64,000 bases of DNA from JAAZGD01 sp034003765 (GCA_034003765.1 JAVEXZ010000009.1:1-64000), one strand, 5' to 3'; positions 16,350 to 26,025 are shown, counted from the first letter of the stretch. Numbers and translations: made by a program. The notes: generated by a model from the sequence alone, not told the origin.

Positions 16350-16977
16350 CCTTGCTGAGTTCTATAAAGGCCTTCAAAATGTTCAAGCCTGTTTGTCCAC
16401 TTTTTTCAGGGTGAAACTGGGTTCCGTAAAGAGAACCCTTTCTTACCACAGCAGGTATATCTACCCCGTAATCTGATATTGCCAACAAATTACTCTGACA
16501 GCCACTAGCATAAAAACTATGGACAAAGTAAACATAATTTTCTCTAGGCAACCCATTAAATATAGGATCATCCTTTACTATTTCTAAACTATTCCAGCCA
16601 ATATGGGGAATTTTCAAGATGCTCCCATTTTCAGGATCCTTTTGTTCTTTTGGAATAGGCACCACTGTTCCTGGTATAAGGCCTAGCCCCTTGTGCTCAC
16701 CATATTCAAAACTCTTATCAAACAAAAGCTGCATACCAAGACAAATTCCCAGCATTGGTTTTCCCTTATCTAATTCCTCATGAATGAAGGAACCCAGATC
16801 TGTCTTTTTAAGTTTTTCTAGGGCGTCTTCAAATGCCCCCACTCCTGGAAGGATAATTTTTTCGCATACCCTTAGGTCTTCCCTATCACCAGACACCATG
16901 GTTTCACAACCCAAAAAAGCCAATGAAGACTTGAGGGAAAACAAGTTGCCTACACCGTAGTCTATTACCCCAATCAT
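16336..16977 (-). CDS. hisH: Imidazole glycerol phosphate synthase, glutamine amidotransferase subunit
   Basis: The 213-residue class-I amidotransferase delivers ammonia to HisF. The nucleophile Cys is in GICLGMQLLF and the His-Glu pair in GTQFHPEKSG. The oxyanion strand GVGAFEDAL is present. Twenty-one nt separate it from hisB. Its final codons EDLG-stop and the adjacent hisA start were tandemly duplicated downstream. Confidence 0.97.
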   Translation of the reverse strand: MIGVIDYGVGNLFSLKSSLAFLGCETMVSGDREDLRVCEKIILPGVGAFEDALEKLKKTDLGSFIHEELDKGKPMLGICLGMQLLFDKSFEYGEHKGLGLIPGTVVPIPKEQKDPENGSILKIPHIGWNSLEIVKDDPIFNGLPRENYVYFVHSFYASGCQSNLLAISDYGVDIPAVVRKGSLYGTQFHPEKSGQTGLNILKAFIELSKEDLG

Positions 16978-16998
16978 CTATAAAATCCTTTCAATAAT

Positions 16999-17586
16999 CT
17001 AAAGCACGCCTTTCGTTGAGGGAATCTTGTCTCTATTTTTTGGATCAATGGCAACCCCTTGAGCCAAAGCCCTTCCCAAGGCCTTAAACATCCCCTCAAT
17101 AATATGGTGAGAATTACCACCTGCCAGCAAGACAAAATGGAGATTCATTTCCAAGCTTCTCGCCATAGCCATCATAAATTCTGAAACCAGCTCCGTATCA
17201 AATGTCCCCACCTTTTGAGAAGGAATAGAAACATCCATATTCAAATAAGACCTGCCGCTTAGATCCAAGGAACAAACCACAAGAACCTCATCCATGGGAA
17301 GAGTCATCGACCCATATCGGTAAATCCCCTTTTTATCTCCCAAGGCTTTTAAGAAAGCTTGTCCCAAGCTTATTCCTACATCTTCAACCGTATGGTGATG
17401 GTCTACATGGGTATCCCCCTGGCATTTTAGACTGAGATCAAAGCCACCGTGAGCAGAAAAAAGTTCCAGCATGTGGTCTAAAAATCCGCAGCCTGTATTT
17501 ATATCAGCCTTCCCTTCCCCTTCCAATTTTAGTTGAAGAGAAATATCTGTCTCTCGGGTTTTTCTTTTTATATCTGCTGTTCTCAT
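16999..17586 (-). CDS. hisB: Imidazoleglycerol-phosphate dehydratase
   Basis: The 195-residue monofunctional dehydratase has the manganese-binding repeats DHHHTVEDVG and HHIIEGMFKALGRAL plus GCGFLDHMLELFSAHG. I chose the ATG at 17586 because GGAGGT sits seven nt upstream; an ATG five codons earlier lacks a site. The phosphatase half found in enterobacterial HisB is absent, as expected in Firmicutes. No histidinol-phosphatase gene is visible in the operon, so that step must be encoded elsewhere. Confidence 0.96.
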   Translation of the reverse strand: MRTADIKRKTRETDISLQLKLEGEGKADINTGCGFLDHMLELFSAHGGFDLSLKCQGDTHVDHHHTVEDVGISLGQAFLKALGDKKGIYRYGSMTLPMDEVLVVCSLDLSGRSYLNMDVSIPSQKVGTFDTELVSEFMMAMARSLEMNLHFVLLAGGNSHHIIEGMFKALGRALAQGVAIDPKNRDKIPSTKGVL

Positions 17587-17687
17587 TTCCTTGACCTCCA
17601 TTTTTCACTTAAGCAATTAGACAGATCTTAGGCAATTTCACCAGCCTTAGCTCTGGTTATTTAACTATACATAGCGATGGATATTGC

Positions 17688-18743
17688 TCATCTTTGATTT
17701 TCCAATATTTTCTTTGTAGCCTTTAATAAGGATTCCATTTCTTTTTCATCACCAATTGATATTCTCACAAAATCCTTGGTCCTCTTACCAGCAAAGTGCC
17801 TAACCAGAATTTTTTCTTCCCTAAGCTTTTGGTAATACTCCTCACCACTTAATGCGGGAGGTTTTGCGAATATGAAATTTGCACGAGAATCCAAAATCTC
17901 AAAGCCTAAAGTCTTTAGGTTCTGGCTGGTGGATTCTCTAATTTCTATTGTTTTATTACAACATTCCACAAAATATTTCTCATCTTTTAACGCGGCTAGG
18001 GCTGCCGCTTCAGACCAAGAGTTTAAGTTATATGGGTTGAAGCTATACTTAATTGCCTTTAGATCTTCTATCAGTTGGCAGTTTCCCATAGCAAAACCAA
18101 TCCTTGCTCCAGCTAAAGATCTGGACTTTGAGAATGTTTGAACCACCAATAGGTTTTGGTATTCATCTATCAAGGAAATAGCACTTACTCCCCCAAAGTC
18201 TATATAGGCTTCATCAATAATAACCACATTATTCTTGTTCCCTTTTACAATCTTTTCTATTTCCCTTATTGAAAGGGCTAGCCCTGTTGGTGCATTGGGG
18301 TTGGGAATAACTATTGTAGACCCCACATCAATATAATCCAAATAATTAATAGTCCAATCTTGGGCCAAAGGAATAGTCTTAGCCTTTACTCCAAACAATT
18401 GGGAATACACTGGATAAAAACCATAGGTTAGGTCGGGAAATGCAAAGCTTCTATCAGTATTCTGGAAGGCCATAAATGCAAAGGCCAAAAGTTCATCGCT
18501 ACCATTCCCTACTATAATCTGGTCTTCCTCTAAGTTGTAATTTTCAGCCAAAGCCTGGACAAGAGATCTGGATTCTGGATCTGGGTAAAGGTTCATATGA
18601 TCTGCCTGTATATCTAAGACGCCCTGGGCTGGGGGATAAGGTGATTCGTTGGTGTTTAGCTTAATCCACCCTTCTCTTTGGGGTTGGTCTCCAGGAACAT
18701 ATGGAGATAAGTTTCTATAGTCAGGATTCATAAATCTACTCAT
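17688..18743 (-). CDS. hisC: Histidinol-phosphate aminotransferase
   Basis: The 351-residue fold-type I PLP enzyme has the Schiff-base Lys in TFSKSRSLAGARIGF, the Asp-Ala-Tyr motif IIDEAYIDF, and LNTNESPYPP near the start. The ATG at 18743 lies eight nt inside hisD with AAGGA upstream. A longer open frame reaching 18824 overlaps hisD coding and is not favoured. It is separated from hisB by about 100 nt. Confidence 0.95.
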   Translation of the reverse strand: MSRFMNPDYRNLSPYVPGDQPQREGWIKLNTNESPYPPAQGVLDIQADHMNLYPDPESRSLVQALAENYNLEEDQIIVGNGSDELLAFAFMAFQNTDRSFAFPDLTYGFYPVYSQLFGVKAKTIPLAQDWTINYLDYIDVGSTIVIPNPNAPTGLALSIREIEKIVKGNKNNVVIIDEAYIDFGGVSAISLIDEYQNLLVVQTFSKSRSLAGARIGFAMGNCQLIEDLKAIKYSFNPYNLNSWSEAAALAALKDEKYFVECCNKTIEIRESTSQNLKTLGFEILDSRANFIFAKPPALSGEEYYQKLREEKILVRHFAGKRTKDFVRISIGDEKEMESLLKATKKILENQR

Positions 18744-20037
18744 CAGTCTTATCCTTTTTTTCGAAGCGGATAGACACACTTTTACCGTGGGCATGTAGGC
18801 CTTCACTTTCTGCAAAAGCAACAATTTTGTCCTTATCCTTTTCCAAAGCTTCCCTCTTGTAGTAAATATAGTTTGTCTTTTTCTGAAAATCCTCTACAGA
18901 AAGAGGGCTACTAAATCTAGCACTACCACCAGTTGGCAAAATATGATTGGTTCCCGCAAAATAATCTCCTATTGCTTCTGGAACATGGTTTCCCAAGAAT
19001 ACTGCTCCAGCATTTCTCACTTTTCCCAACCATTCAAAAGGTCTCTCTATACATAATTCTAAATGCTCTGGAGCAAATCGATTACTCCATTCCAAAGCCT
19101 GATCTAATGAATCCACTAGGACAATCTTGCCTCTTCTTAAAATACTCTCTCTTGCAGTTTCGCTTCTGGGTAAGTGGGGGATCTGCTTTTCTAATTCAAG
19201 GGCCACCCCTTGGGCCAAACTGAGACTTGTAGTTAATAAAATTGCACTGGCATCGGAATCATGTTCCGCTTGACTAAGCATATCCGCCGCAACATAGTCA
19301 GCCCTTGAAGACTCATCAGCAACGACTAATATTTCACTGGGACCTGCTATCATATCAATGCTTACCTGGCCAAAAACCAATCTCTTAGCAGTTGCAACAT
19401 AAATATTACCAGGTCCTGTAATTTTATCAACACGAGGGATAGTCTCGGTGCCATAGGCAAGAGCACCTATTCCATGGGCGCCCCCCACCTTATAGATGTC
19501 CCTTATTCCAGCTATTTTAGCAGCAGCTAAAATTACATCCGCAATAGTGCCATCACGGCCTGGGGGTGTAATCATAACTATACGTGCAACCCCAGCTATC
19601 TTTGCGGGAATGGCATTCATCAAAACACTGGAAGGATAACTTGCTGAACCTCCTGGGACATATATGCCTGCAAGTTCTATGGGGAGAGTTATCTGCCCCA
19701 AAATCACCCCTTCTTTTTCTCTTACCTCAAAATTTTCTCGCTTTTGCTTTTCATGAAAAATCCTAATATTATCCGCGGCTTCTTCAATGACACTTAAAAG
19801 ATATGGATCAACTCTCCCTATTGCATCCTTGATTTCATCCTCACTAACCAATAGGTTTTCTATTTTAACTCCGTCAAAGTCCAGGGTGTACTCTCTTAAT
19901 GCCTCATCCCCCCTAAGTCTAACTTCTCTTAGAATCTCTAAAACCTGTTTTTCTATTTCTAAATCGGTTTTTTCTTCGGCCTCTCGATTAAAGATTTCTT
20001 CATAACTTGTGGTTTTAGAATTCAAAATTTCCAACAT
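18736..20037 (-). CDS. hisD: Histidinol dehydrogenase
   Basis: The 433-residue zinc enzyme performs the last two oxidations to histidine. Signature stretches are YVPGGSASYPSSVLMNAIPA, TGPGNIYVATAKR, DMIAGPSEILV, ADMLSQAEHD (zinc ligands Gln/His) and LPTGGSARFSSPLSVEDF. Length and motifs are canonical. Thirty-seven nt separate it from hisG. Confidence 0.97.
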   Translation of the reverse strand: MLEILNSKTTSYEEIFNREAEEKTDLEIEKQVLEILREVRLRGDEALREYTLDFDGVKIENLLVSEDEIKDAIGRVDPYLLSVIEEAADNIRIFHEKQKRENFEVREKEGVILGQITLPIELAGIYVPGGSASYPSSVLMNAIPAKIAGVARIVMITPPGRDGTIADVILAAAKIAGIRDIYKVGGAHGIGALAYGTETIPRVDKITGPGNIYVATAKRLVFGQVSIDMIAGPSEILVVADESSRADYVAADMLSQAEHDSDASAILLTTSLSLAQGVALELEKQIPHLPRSETARESILRRGKIVLVDSLDQALEWSNRFAPEHLELCIERPFEWLGKVRNAGAVFLGNHVPEAIGDYFAGTNHILPTGGSARFSSPLSVEDFQKKTNYIYYKREALEKDKDKIVAFAESEGLHAHGKSVSIRFEKKDKTDE

Positions 20038-20074
20038 TTGGACACTTCCTTTCTTGTGCCATATAATATGTGAC

Positions 20075-20686
20075 CTAGCCTTGCAGTTTTCCCACCATCT
20101 GAGTTATCATTTCGTTTTGAAACTTAAAGGATGAACGGTTTGCTATAAATCTAGCGCTTATATCCTTGAACTCCTCAATGACTTTTAGATTGTTTTCTCT
20201 AATGGTTGTTCCAGTTTCTACAATATCTACAATTACATCTGTAAGTCCAAGAACTGGGCCCAGTTCTATACTTCCGTTTAGTTTTATTATCTCTATGTCT
20301 CTACCCAACTCCGCAAAGTGATCTTTTGTAATATTGACGTATTTTGTTGCTACTCTTAGTGTTCGATCGGGCTCTTCTAAATAATCCTGCATTGCAGCTA
20401 CAACCATCTTACATTTCCCAATATTTAAGTCAAGAAGTTCGTAGACATCTGGTCTTGTTTCCAGCAAAATATCTTTTCCCACAATTCCCACATCTGCAGC
20501 TTTATGTTCCACATATATAGCAACATCACTTGGCTTAACCAAGAGATACCTAATACCTTTATCAGGGTTTTCTATTATCAGCTTTCTGTTTTTTTCCAAA
20601 TAGTCAGGACATTCATAACCAGCTTTTTCAAGCATCCTATACACTTGCTCTCCTAACCTGCCTTTGGGTAATGCGATATTTAGCAT
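20075..20686 (-). CDS. hisG: ATP phosphoribosyltransferase, short form
   Basis: The 203-residue protein has the catalytic domain only: ALPKGRLGEQ at the N-terminus, KPSDVAIYVEHKAADVGIVGKD, and the PRPP loop DVIVDIVETGTT. It lacks the C-terminal regulatory domain of long HisG, so it needs HisZ for activity and feedback control. It overlaps hisZ by seven nt, consistent with stoichiometric synthesis. Confidence 0.97.
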   Translation of the reverse strand: MLNIALPKGRLGEQVYRMLEKAGYECPDYLEKNRKLIIENPDKGIRYLLVKPSDVAIYVEHKAADVGIVGKDILLETRPDVYELLDLNIGKCKMVVAAMQDYLEEPDRTLRVATKYVNITKDHFAELGRDIEIIKLNGSIELGPVLGLTDVIVDIVETGTTIRENNLKVIEEFKDISARFIANRSSFKFQNEMITQMVGKLQG

Positions 20687-21828
20687 TTCCCTTCCCCTCC
20701 CTCTACTTGTTCCTCCATCTTAACTAATCCCTTTAGCTTCCAACGGTAAATATCCTTATAGCTTATATCTGTTGGTAGGTTCCTGCCTACCCAAACTTTC
20801 AATCCCTTTTTTTGTAGTCTACGAACTTCTTTTATAAGGGCCTTTAGATCGGCATCGTCCTCATAAAGGAGAATTGAGTCCACATCGGTGGTTCCCTTTT
20901 TACCATTAATTCTGCTAACCTCATTTAGGTAAAGTGCAAAACCGATGGCATCTACATCTTTTCCAAATCGTTTCATAGCCAAATCGTATTGGCCTCCAGC
21001 AAGAACTAGCCGAGCTAATTCCTGTACATATCCCCTAAAAACGATACCATTATAGTAGTCTATATCGTTAACCATTGAGAAGTCTATCTGGCAGTTTTCA
21101 CTATGTCCAGCAGCTTTCAAAAGTACCAATACCTCTTCAAGTTCCTGGACACTTTCTAGCATCGTCGCCGATAGGGCAAGAGCTCTAGCCTTCTTTGTTG
21201 TGGTCTCAATATCCCCATAAAGATAAGGAAGAGCAAGTAAGACTTCCATTTCTCTTTGTGGGAGGCCCTCTTTCAAGGCGGTTTTTTCTAGCCCACTTAC
21301 GCTCTTGCTTCTGATTAGCCTAAGGAACTTATGCTTAATGGTCTCTGTTATATTAAGCTCATTTAAGAATTCTACAACATAATTCATGTGGGAAATTTCT
21401 AATATATAATCCTTACTCACAGACTCTAGGCTTTGAGCTGCTAGGGCCAAAACCTCAACTACCCCATATCTATCTACATCCCCTATGAACTCCAGACCCA
21501 TTTGATGAATTTCCTGATAGGTATGGCTTTCCTTGCTTTCCCGATAGACGTTTTCTATATAATAGAGCTTTTCGCTGGTTTCTCTTGTAGCCTTGGAGTT
21601 TTTAATTATGCTTAGGGTAACGTCAGGTTTCAGTGCCAGCAACCTTCCGTCTAGGTCAGTAAAACTTATGACCTTATCACTGCCAAGAAAATCCTTGTTT
21701 TCAACATATAATTGATATTCCTCAAAGCGGCCCATCCTATATTTTCTATAACCCAACTGCTCGTATAAGCCTCTTAGCTCTAGAGTTACGATTTCATCTC
21801 TTTGTAGTTTTGCTTTTTGTGCTTTCAT
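20680..21828 (-). CDS. hisZ: ATP phosphoribosyltransferase regulatory subunit (HisRS-like)
   Basis: The 382-residue HisZ is a histidyl-tRNA-synthetase catalytic-core paralogue that forms an octameric complex with short HisG. Class II-like segments are visible: LRGLYEQLGYRKYRMGRFEEY, FTDLDGRLLALKPDVTLSI (motif 2 region) and GGQYDLAMKRFG near the end. There is no anticodon-binding domain. I chose the ATG at 21828 because GGAG lies about 10 nt upstream; the open frame extends to 21960 but those codons are the leader. First gene of the histidine operon. Confidence 0.93.
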   Translation of the reverse strand: MKAQKAKLQRDEIVTLELRGLYEQLGYRKYRMGRFEEYQLYVENKDFLGSDKVISFTDLDGRLLALKPDVTLSIIKNSKATRETSEKLYYIENVYRESKESHTYQEIHQMGLEFIGDVDRYGVVEVLALAAQSLESVSKDYILEISHMNYVVEFLNELNITETIKHKFLRLIRSKSVSGLEKTALKEGLPQREMEVLLALPYLYGDIETTTKKARALALSATMLESVQELEEVLVLLKAAGHSENCQIDFSMVNDIDYYNGIVFRGYVQELARLVLAGGQYDLAMKRFGKDVDAIGFALYLNEVSRINGKKGTTDVDSILLYEDDADLKALIKEVRRLQKKGLKVWVGRNLPTDISYKDIYRWKLKGLVKMEEQVEGGEGKC

Positions 21829-21971
21829 TATTTCTTTCTCCATTATTTTGCATTTAGTGGAATTTACAATTCTGGACTGTTTGCCTTGTTGTTTTGACCT
21901 AGTAAAATTCAAAATACGTATTATCTCTTTATACTTCTTTGATTTACCACGGTAAAGCACTAACGTGTAAT

Positions 21972-21999
21972 ATTATACCACACCCCTCGACTTTGTAAA
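21972..21999 (-). promoter_or_regulatory. Histidine operon promoter
   Basis: Minus strand: TTTACA (21999-21994), 16-nt spacer, TATAAT (21977-21972) preceded by GTGG (extended -10). It gives a leader of about 137 nt before hisZ. The promoter is embedded in an inverted repeat, taccaca (21976-21982) / tgtggta (22007-22013), that could be a repressor site or the tyrS stop hairpin. I see no T-box signature in this leader. Confidence 0.7.
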
Positions 22000-22029
22000 G
22001 TGGGAATGTGGTATTAATATGCTGTGTTT

Positions 22030-23355
22030 CTATCTTATCTGGAGTAAATGGAAGGTTTTCTTTCCCTTTTGTATCAAGACTTGCCCCTCTTCAAACCAAG
22101 TCTCGTTTATCATCAATTTACCATCACTTATCTTCTTGCCACCAATAGTAAGTCCACCTTGGTCAATAGTTCGGAATCCTTCTCCCTTACTTGGAACAAG
22201 CCCTAACCTGTGTATCAAGCTAACAACTCCCATTCCCTCTCCTGCAAACTCAGCTGCTGGGATTATTGTAGTAGGAACTTGGGATAAATCTCCACCACCT
22301 CCAAAAGCAGCCTTGGCTCCCTCTTGAGCTTTTTGTGCTTCTTCTTGGCCGTGAACAAGTTTTGTTACTTCAAAAGCAAGAACTTCTTTTGCTTTGTTTA
22401 TCTCCTGGTCTTCTAGGCTGCTTAAGCGATCAACTTCATCCATAGGTAAGAATGTAAGCATTCTCAAACATTTATTAACATCGGAGTCCTCAACGTTTCT
22501 CCAATACTGATAAAACTCATAAGGGGATGTCCTACCACTATCCAGCCACAGGGCACCTTTTTGAGTCTTACCCATCTTTACACCTTCACTGGTGGTAAGC
22601 AGGGCGAAGGTCATTCCGTAAACCTGCTTTTGTGCTTCCCTTCTTGTAAGCTCTACTCCTCCTAGGATATTAGACCATTGATCGTTGCCACCAAATTGCA
22701 TCTTACAATCTATATCTCTAGCCATAACCATAAAGTCATAGCTTTGCATCAGCATATAGTTGAATTCTAAAAATGAAAGACCCTGTTCTAAACGTTGCTT
22801 GAAACAATCTGCTCTAAGCATATTGTTAACAGAAAAATGACGGCCTACATCCCGAATGAACTCAATATAATTCAAGGGTTGGAGCCAACTTATATTGTTA
22901 ACACAGATGGCCTTCCCTGGTTGAGGTTCTTTGTTGGCACTCCCCCTTTTTTTTGGGCTGTCAGAACCTAGATAGACATAATCCTCGTCAAATTCGATAA
23001 ACTTGTCAAAAAGTTTTTTGAAGGCATTTCCGTTTTCTATAATTGTCTCCTGGGTCATCATTTGTCGCATATCTGTCCTGCCTGAAGGATCCCCAACAAG
23101 TGTAGTGCCCCCACCTATTAATACTATAGGTGTATGACCATACTTTTGCATATACATCATAATAATAACTTGCATAAAATGTCCCACGTGAAGGCAATCT
23201 GCAGTGGGGTCAAATCCAATATAGAAACGGATCTTTTCCTTTTCCAAGAGGTCTCGTATTTCTTCTTCATGAGTGGTTTGCTCAATGAAGCCTCTCTCCT
23301 TTAGGACATCAAACACGTTGGTTTTTTGGCTTACATTATCGGGTATCAAGTTCAT
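22030..23355 (-). CDS. tyrS: Tyrosyl-tRNA synthetase
   Basis: The 441-residue class I synthetase has the HIGH-type motif HVGHF (about residue 58), the tyrosine-binding stretch QFGGNDQWSNI, and the KMSKS-type loop KMGKT. A C-terminal S4-like RNA-binding domain follows. AAGGAG precedes the ATG. It is 30 nt downstream of upp, so the two are probably co-transcribed. No tyrosine T-box is seen in front of it. Confidence 0.96.
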   Translation of the reverse strand: MNLIPDNVSQKTNVFDVLKERGFIEQTTHEEEIRDLLEKEKIRFYIGFDPTADCLHVGHFMQVIIMMYMQKYGHTPIVLIGGGTTLVGDPSGRTDMRQMMTQETIIENGNAFKKLFDKFIEFDEDYVYLGSDSPKKRGSANKEPQPGKAICVNNISWLQPLNYIEFIRDVGRHFSVNNMLRADCFKQRLEQGLSFLEFNYMLMQSYDFMVMARDIDCKMQFGGNDQWSNILGGVELTRREAQKQVYGMTFALLTTSEGVKMGKTQKGALWLDSGRTSPYEFYQYWRNVEDSDVNKCLRMLTFLPMDEVDRLSSLEDQEINKAKEVLAFEVTKLVHGQEEAQKAQEGAKAAFGGGGDLSQVPTTIIPAAEFAGEGMGVVSLIHRLGLVPSKGEGFRTIDQGGLTIGGKKISDGKLMINETWFEEGQVLIQKGKKTFHLLQIR

Positions 23356-23384
23356 CTCAATTCTCCTTCGGCGTATTTTTATTC

Positions 23385-24014
23385 TTATTTTGTACCAAAG
23401 AGTCTATCTCCTGCATCTCCCAATCCTGGAACTATGTAGGCATGTTCGTTTAACTTTTCGTCTTTGGCTGCTATGAAAATATCTACATCTGGGTGGGCCT
23501 TGTGTAGGACTTCTATTCCTTCAGGTGCTGCAATCAAACACATAAATATTATTTTCTTGCCACCTTTTTCTTTTATAAAGTCTATTGCTGCAGCAGCTGA
23601 GCCACCAGTTGCTAGCATTGGGTCAACTACAAATACTTGTCTCTTATCAATATCGTTGGGAAGCTTGCAGTAGTATTCTACTGGCATATGGGTATCTGGG
23701 TCTCTATAAAGTCCAATGTGTCCTACTTTTGCATTAGGAACCATTGCCAACATCCCATCCACCATTCCAAGGCCTGCTCTTAAAATAGGGACAATGGCTA
23801 TATCTTCTCCAGAGAGTTGTTTTACTTTTGTGCCACAAATGGGTGTTTCAATATCCACATCAACAAGTGGCAAATCACGGGTAGCTTCATAAGTCATTAG
23901 CATACCTATTTCCTTAACTAGTTCCCTAAAATCCTTTACATTGGTCTCTGTTTTTCTCAGCATTCCTGTTTTGTGTTGAATTAACGGATGGTCAAACACA
24001 TAAACTTTACCCAT
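23385..24014 (-). CDS. upp: Uracil phosphoribosyltransferase
   Basis: The 209-residue protein salvages uracil to UMP with PRPP. It shows HPLIQHKTGMLRK, ILRAGLGMVDG, the PRPP loop VVDPMLATGGSAAAA and the C-terminal GLGDAGDRLFGTK. I chose the ATG at 24014, where GGAGGAGA lies upstream, instead of the ATG five codons earlier. It sits downstream of rpiB across a repeat array with an assembly gap. Confidence 0.96.
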   Translation of the reverse strand: MGKVYVFDHPLIQHKTGMLRKTETNVKDFRELVKEIGMLMTYEATRDLPLVDVDIETPICGTKVKQLSGEDIAIVPILRAGLGMVDGMLAMVPNAKVGHIGLYRDPDTHMPVEYYCKLPNDIDKRQVFVVDPMLATGGSAAAAIDFIKEKGGKKIIFMCLIAAPEGIEVLHKAHPDVDIFIAAKDEKLNEHAYIVPGLGDAGDRLFGTK

Positions 24015-24057
24015 AATCTTCTCCTCCATATCTTTAAGAACAATAACCTCCTACAAT

Positions 24058-24295
24058 TACATTTGTCTAGCACATTTTATCTATGACGTTTTGTCTAGCA
24101 CGTTTTNNNNNNNNNNNNNNNNNNNNNNNNNNNNNNNNNNNNNNNNNNNNNNNNNNNNNNNNNNNNNNNNNNNNNNNNNNNNNNNNNNNNNNNNNNNNNN
24201 NNNNNNTTTGTCTAGCACATTTTATCTATGACGTTTTGTCTAGCACGTTTTGTCTAGCACATTTTATCTATGACGTTTTGTCTAGCACATTTCAT
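24058..24295. repeat. 14-bp tandem repeat array interrupted by an assembly gap
   Basis: The plus strand reads ttttgtctagcaca / ttttatctatgacg / ttttgtctagcacg in 14-bp steps, giving a 42-bp higher-order unit, on both sides of the N run. At its right end the last unit runs into the rpiB coding end: the minus-strand words AAATGTGCTAGAC are both the repeat core and the final Met-Cys-stop codons of rpiB. Confidence 0.9.
24107..24206. other. Assembly gap (100 N) inside the 14-bp array
   Basis: Exactly 100 N flanked on both sides by the same 14-bp repeat. The true length of the array is unknown. Confidence 0.98.
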
Positions 24296-24716
24296 TTAGC
24301 ATATCGATGCGACGCTGGTGCCTTCCACCTTCGCAGCCAGCAGTTAGCCATGCCAAAGTAATAGCTTTTGCTATTTCTGGGTCTGTTGTACGTCCACCCA
24401 TGGCAATAATATTGGCATCATTGTGGCAGCGAGCCAACTTTGCCATATTTACATCTGTGCACAAGGCACAGCGAATTCCCTTTACCTTATTTGCTGCTAT
24501 AGAAACTCCAATTCCTGTACCGCACATGACTATTCCCAAGTCCGCCTTCCCATCCCTAACTGCTTCTCCGCATAGTTTTCCATATAGGGGATAATCCACA
24601 GACTCTTCGCTGTATGTTCCTAGATCATCTACTTCATATCCATTTTCTTGCAAAAAGGGGATAAGAATTTCCTTGAGGCCGAAGCCTCCATGGTCTGCTG
24701 CTATGGCAATTTTCAT
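24282..24716 (-). CDS. rpiB: Ribose 5-phosphate isomerase B
   Basis: The 144-residue sugar isomerase of the pentose phosphate pathway has IAIAADHGGFGLKE (substrate Asp/His), the catalytic Cys in VMCGTGIGVSIAANK, and CHNDANIIAMGGR. The ATG at 24716 has AGGTGA upstream; a GTG three codons earlier is an alternative. Its stop codon lies within the first copy of the 14-bp repeat array, so the last residues may have been part of the repeat's origin. Confidence 0.96.
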   Translation of the reverse strand: MKIAIAADHGGFGLKEILIPFLQENGYEVDDLGTYSEESVDYPLYGKLCGEAVRDGKADLGIVMCGTGIGVSIAANKVKGIRCALCTDVNMAKLARCHNDANIIAMGGRTTDPEIAKAITLAWLTAGCEGGRHQRRIDMLNEMC

Positions 24717-24936
24717 CCTAGTCACCTAATCCCTTTCTCAGATACTAAAATACAAGTTTCCAACTCAATCTTATCTTTTGGCTTACAACATCCTATGTAT
24801 ACCTAGTTTGGGCATTACTTCTTCATATATATTATCTTATAGCCTCTCTATAATACTCCAAGCATATAGTTTAATCTCATGATGAGCTTTGACCTATCTA
24901 CAAAGTCTCTCCCCTTTAACGCTTTTTGCGGCTAGA

Positions 24937-26025
24937 CTATGCCTTAATTACCTGGTGGCCTGCTGCCTTTAACATCCTATTCATTAGGGCCCCTCCAATC
25001 CCAGACCCATCTTCTTCCTCTTTGATTGCCCCTGCAAGTATCAAGTCAACCTCTTGCCGGTCCAAGTCTCTTAGCCTAGCGAAAAAGCTGTGAGCAACTT
25101 CCTGGGGATCCATATCTTCAAGAAAAAGAATTGCAACCCGTTTCATTTCACCCTTATCATTTCTTTCAAGCTCCGCTTCTTTCTTTAGCTCTTGTATTTT
25201 TTTCTTTACCTTTTCCCTATCCCCTTCTACTACTATCATCTCCCCTTTGGGAGCATAATGTCGATACTTCATTCCCGGAGACTTTGGAGCCTCTTCTCTG
25301 TCAGGGGTTTCCTCACAGCTGGGAATTATTTGGTTTTCTCCAGAACCCCTTTGCTGGATTTTCCCTCTTTCCCATAGGACCTTAATGCCGTCAATATTGG
25401 CTGCTTCTAAAGCGCTTTCGATATCTTTTGGTGAAATTGCCCCAGGCCTTAGCACCCTAATTTGTCCAGGAATGGTCATGTCCACCACTGTAGACTCAAT
25501 ACCTACCTGGCAATCGTCACCCTCTAGGATAACATCTATCCCTCCGCCCATATCCTCCCAAACATCTTGATATCTTGTGGGAGATGGTCTGCCTGATAAG
25601 TTAGCGCTGGGGGCAACTATAGGGCACTGGGCTCTTTCAATAAGTTCTAAAGCTATGGGATGATCAGGCATCCTTACTGCCACTGTATCAAGTCCACCTG
25701 TTGCTATGTCTGGAACTATGGGCCTTTTCTTCACCACCAAAGTCAAGGGGCCTGGCCAAAAAGCAACAATAAGCGCCTCCATTTCTCTGGTGATAATTTG
25801 AGCTAAAAACTCCAAGTCTAGGGGTGATGAGATATGAAATATCATAGGATTGTCAGCAGGCCTCCCCTTGGCTTTATATATTTTCTCTATGGCTACGGGG
25901 TCTAGGCCATTTGCCCCAAGGCCGTAAACTGTTTCTGTTGGAAATGCAACTAAACCACCTTGGGCAATTATATCCCCGCTATAAGCAATATTCTCACTGG
26001 TTGGTTTTAATCCTCGTGTTTTCAT
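24937..26025 (-). CDS. L-threonylcarbamoyladenylate synthase (Sua5/YwlC type)
   Basis: This enzyme makes threonylcarbamoyl-AMP for t6A37 of tRNA. The YrdC domain (about 10-205) shows AFPTETVYGLGANG, the KxR motif YKAKGRPADNPM, and the SxN motif APSANLSGRPSPT. A linker containing SPGMKYRHYAPKGEM leads into the C-terminal Sua5 domain. At 362 residues it is the long Sua5 form, not TsaC. The linker holds a charged Glu/Lys-rich stretch. Its ATG shares a base with the prfA stop, so the two are coupled. Confidence 0.95.
   Translation of the reverse strand: MKTRGLKPTSENIAYSGDIIAQGGLVAFPTETVYGLGANGLDPVAIEKIYKAKGRPADNPMIFHISSPLDLEFLAQIITREMEALIVAFWPGPLTLVVKKRPIVPDIATGGLDTVAVRMPDHPIALELIERAQCPIVAPSANLSGRPSPTRYQDVWEDMGGGIDVILEGDDCQVGIESTVVDMTIPGQIRVLRPGAISPKDIESALEAANIDGIKVLWERGKIQQRGSGENQIIPSCEETPDREEAPKSPGMKYRHYAPKGEMIVVEGDREKVKKKIQELKKEAELERNDKGEMKRVAILFLEDMDPQEVAHSFFARLRDLDRQEVDLILAGAIKEEEDGSGIGGALMNRMLKAAGHQVIKA

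Noticed and set aside
21829..21971. Histidine T-box in the hisZ leader
   Set aside because: No GGTGGTACCGCG-like motif or terminator is visible in the leader.
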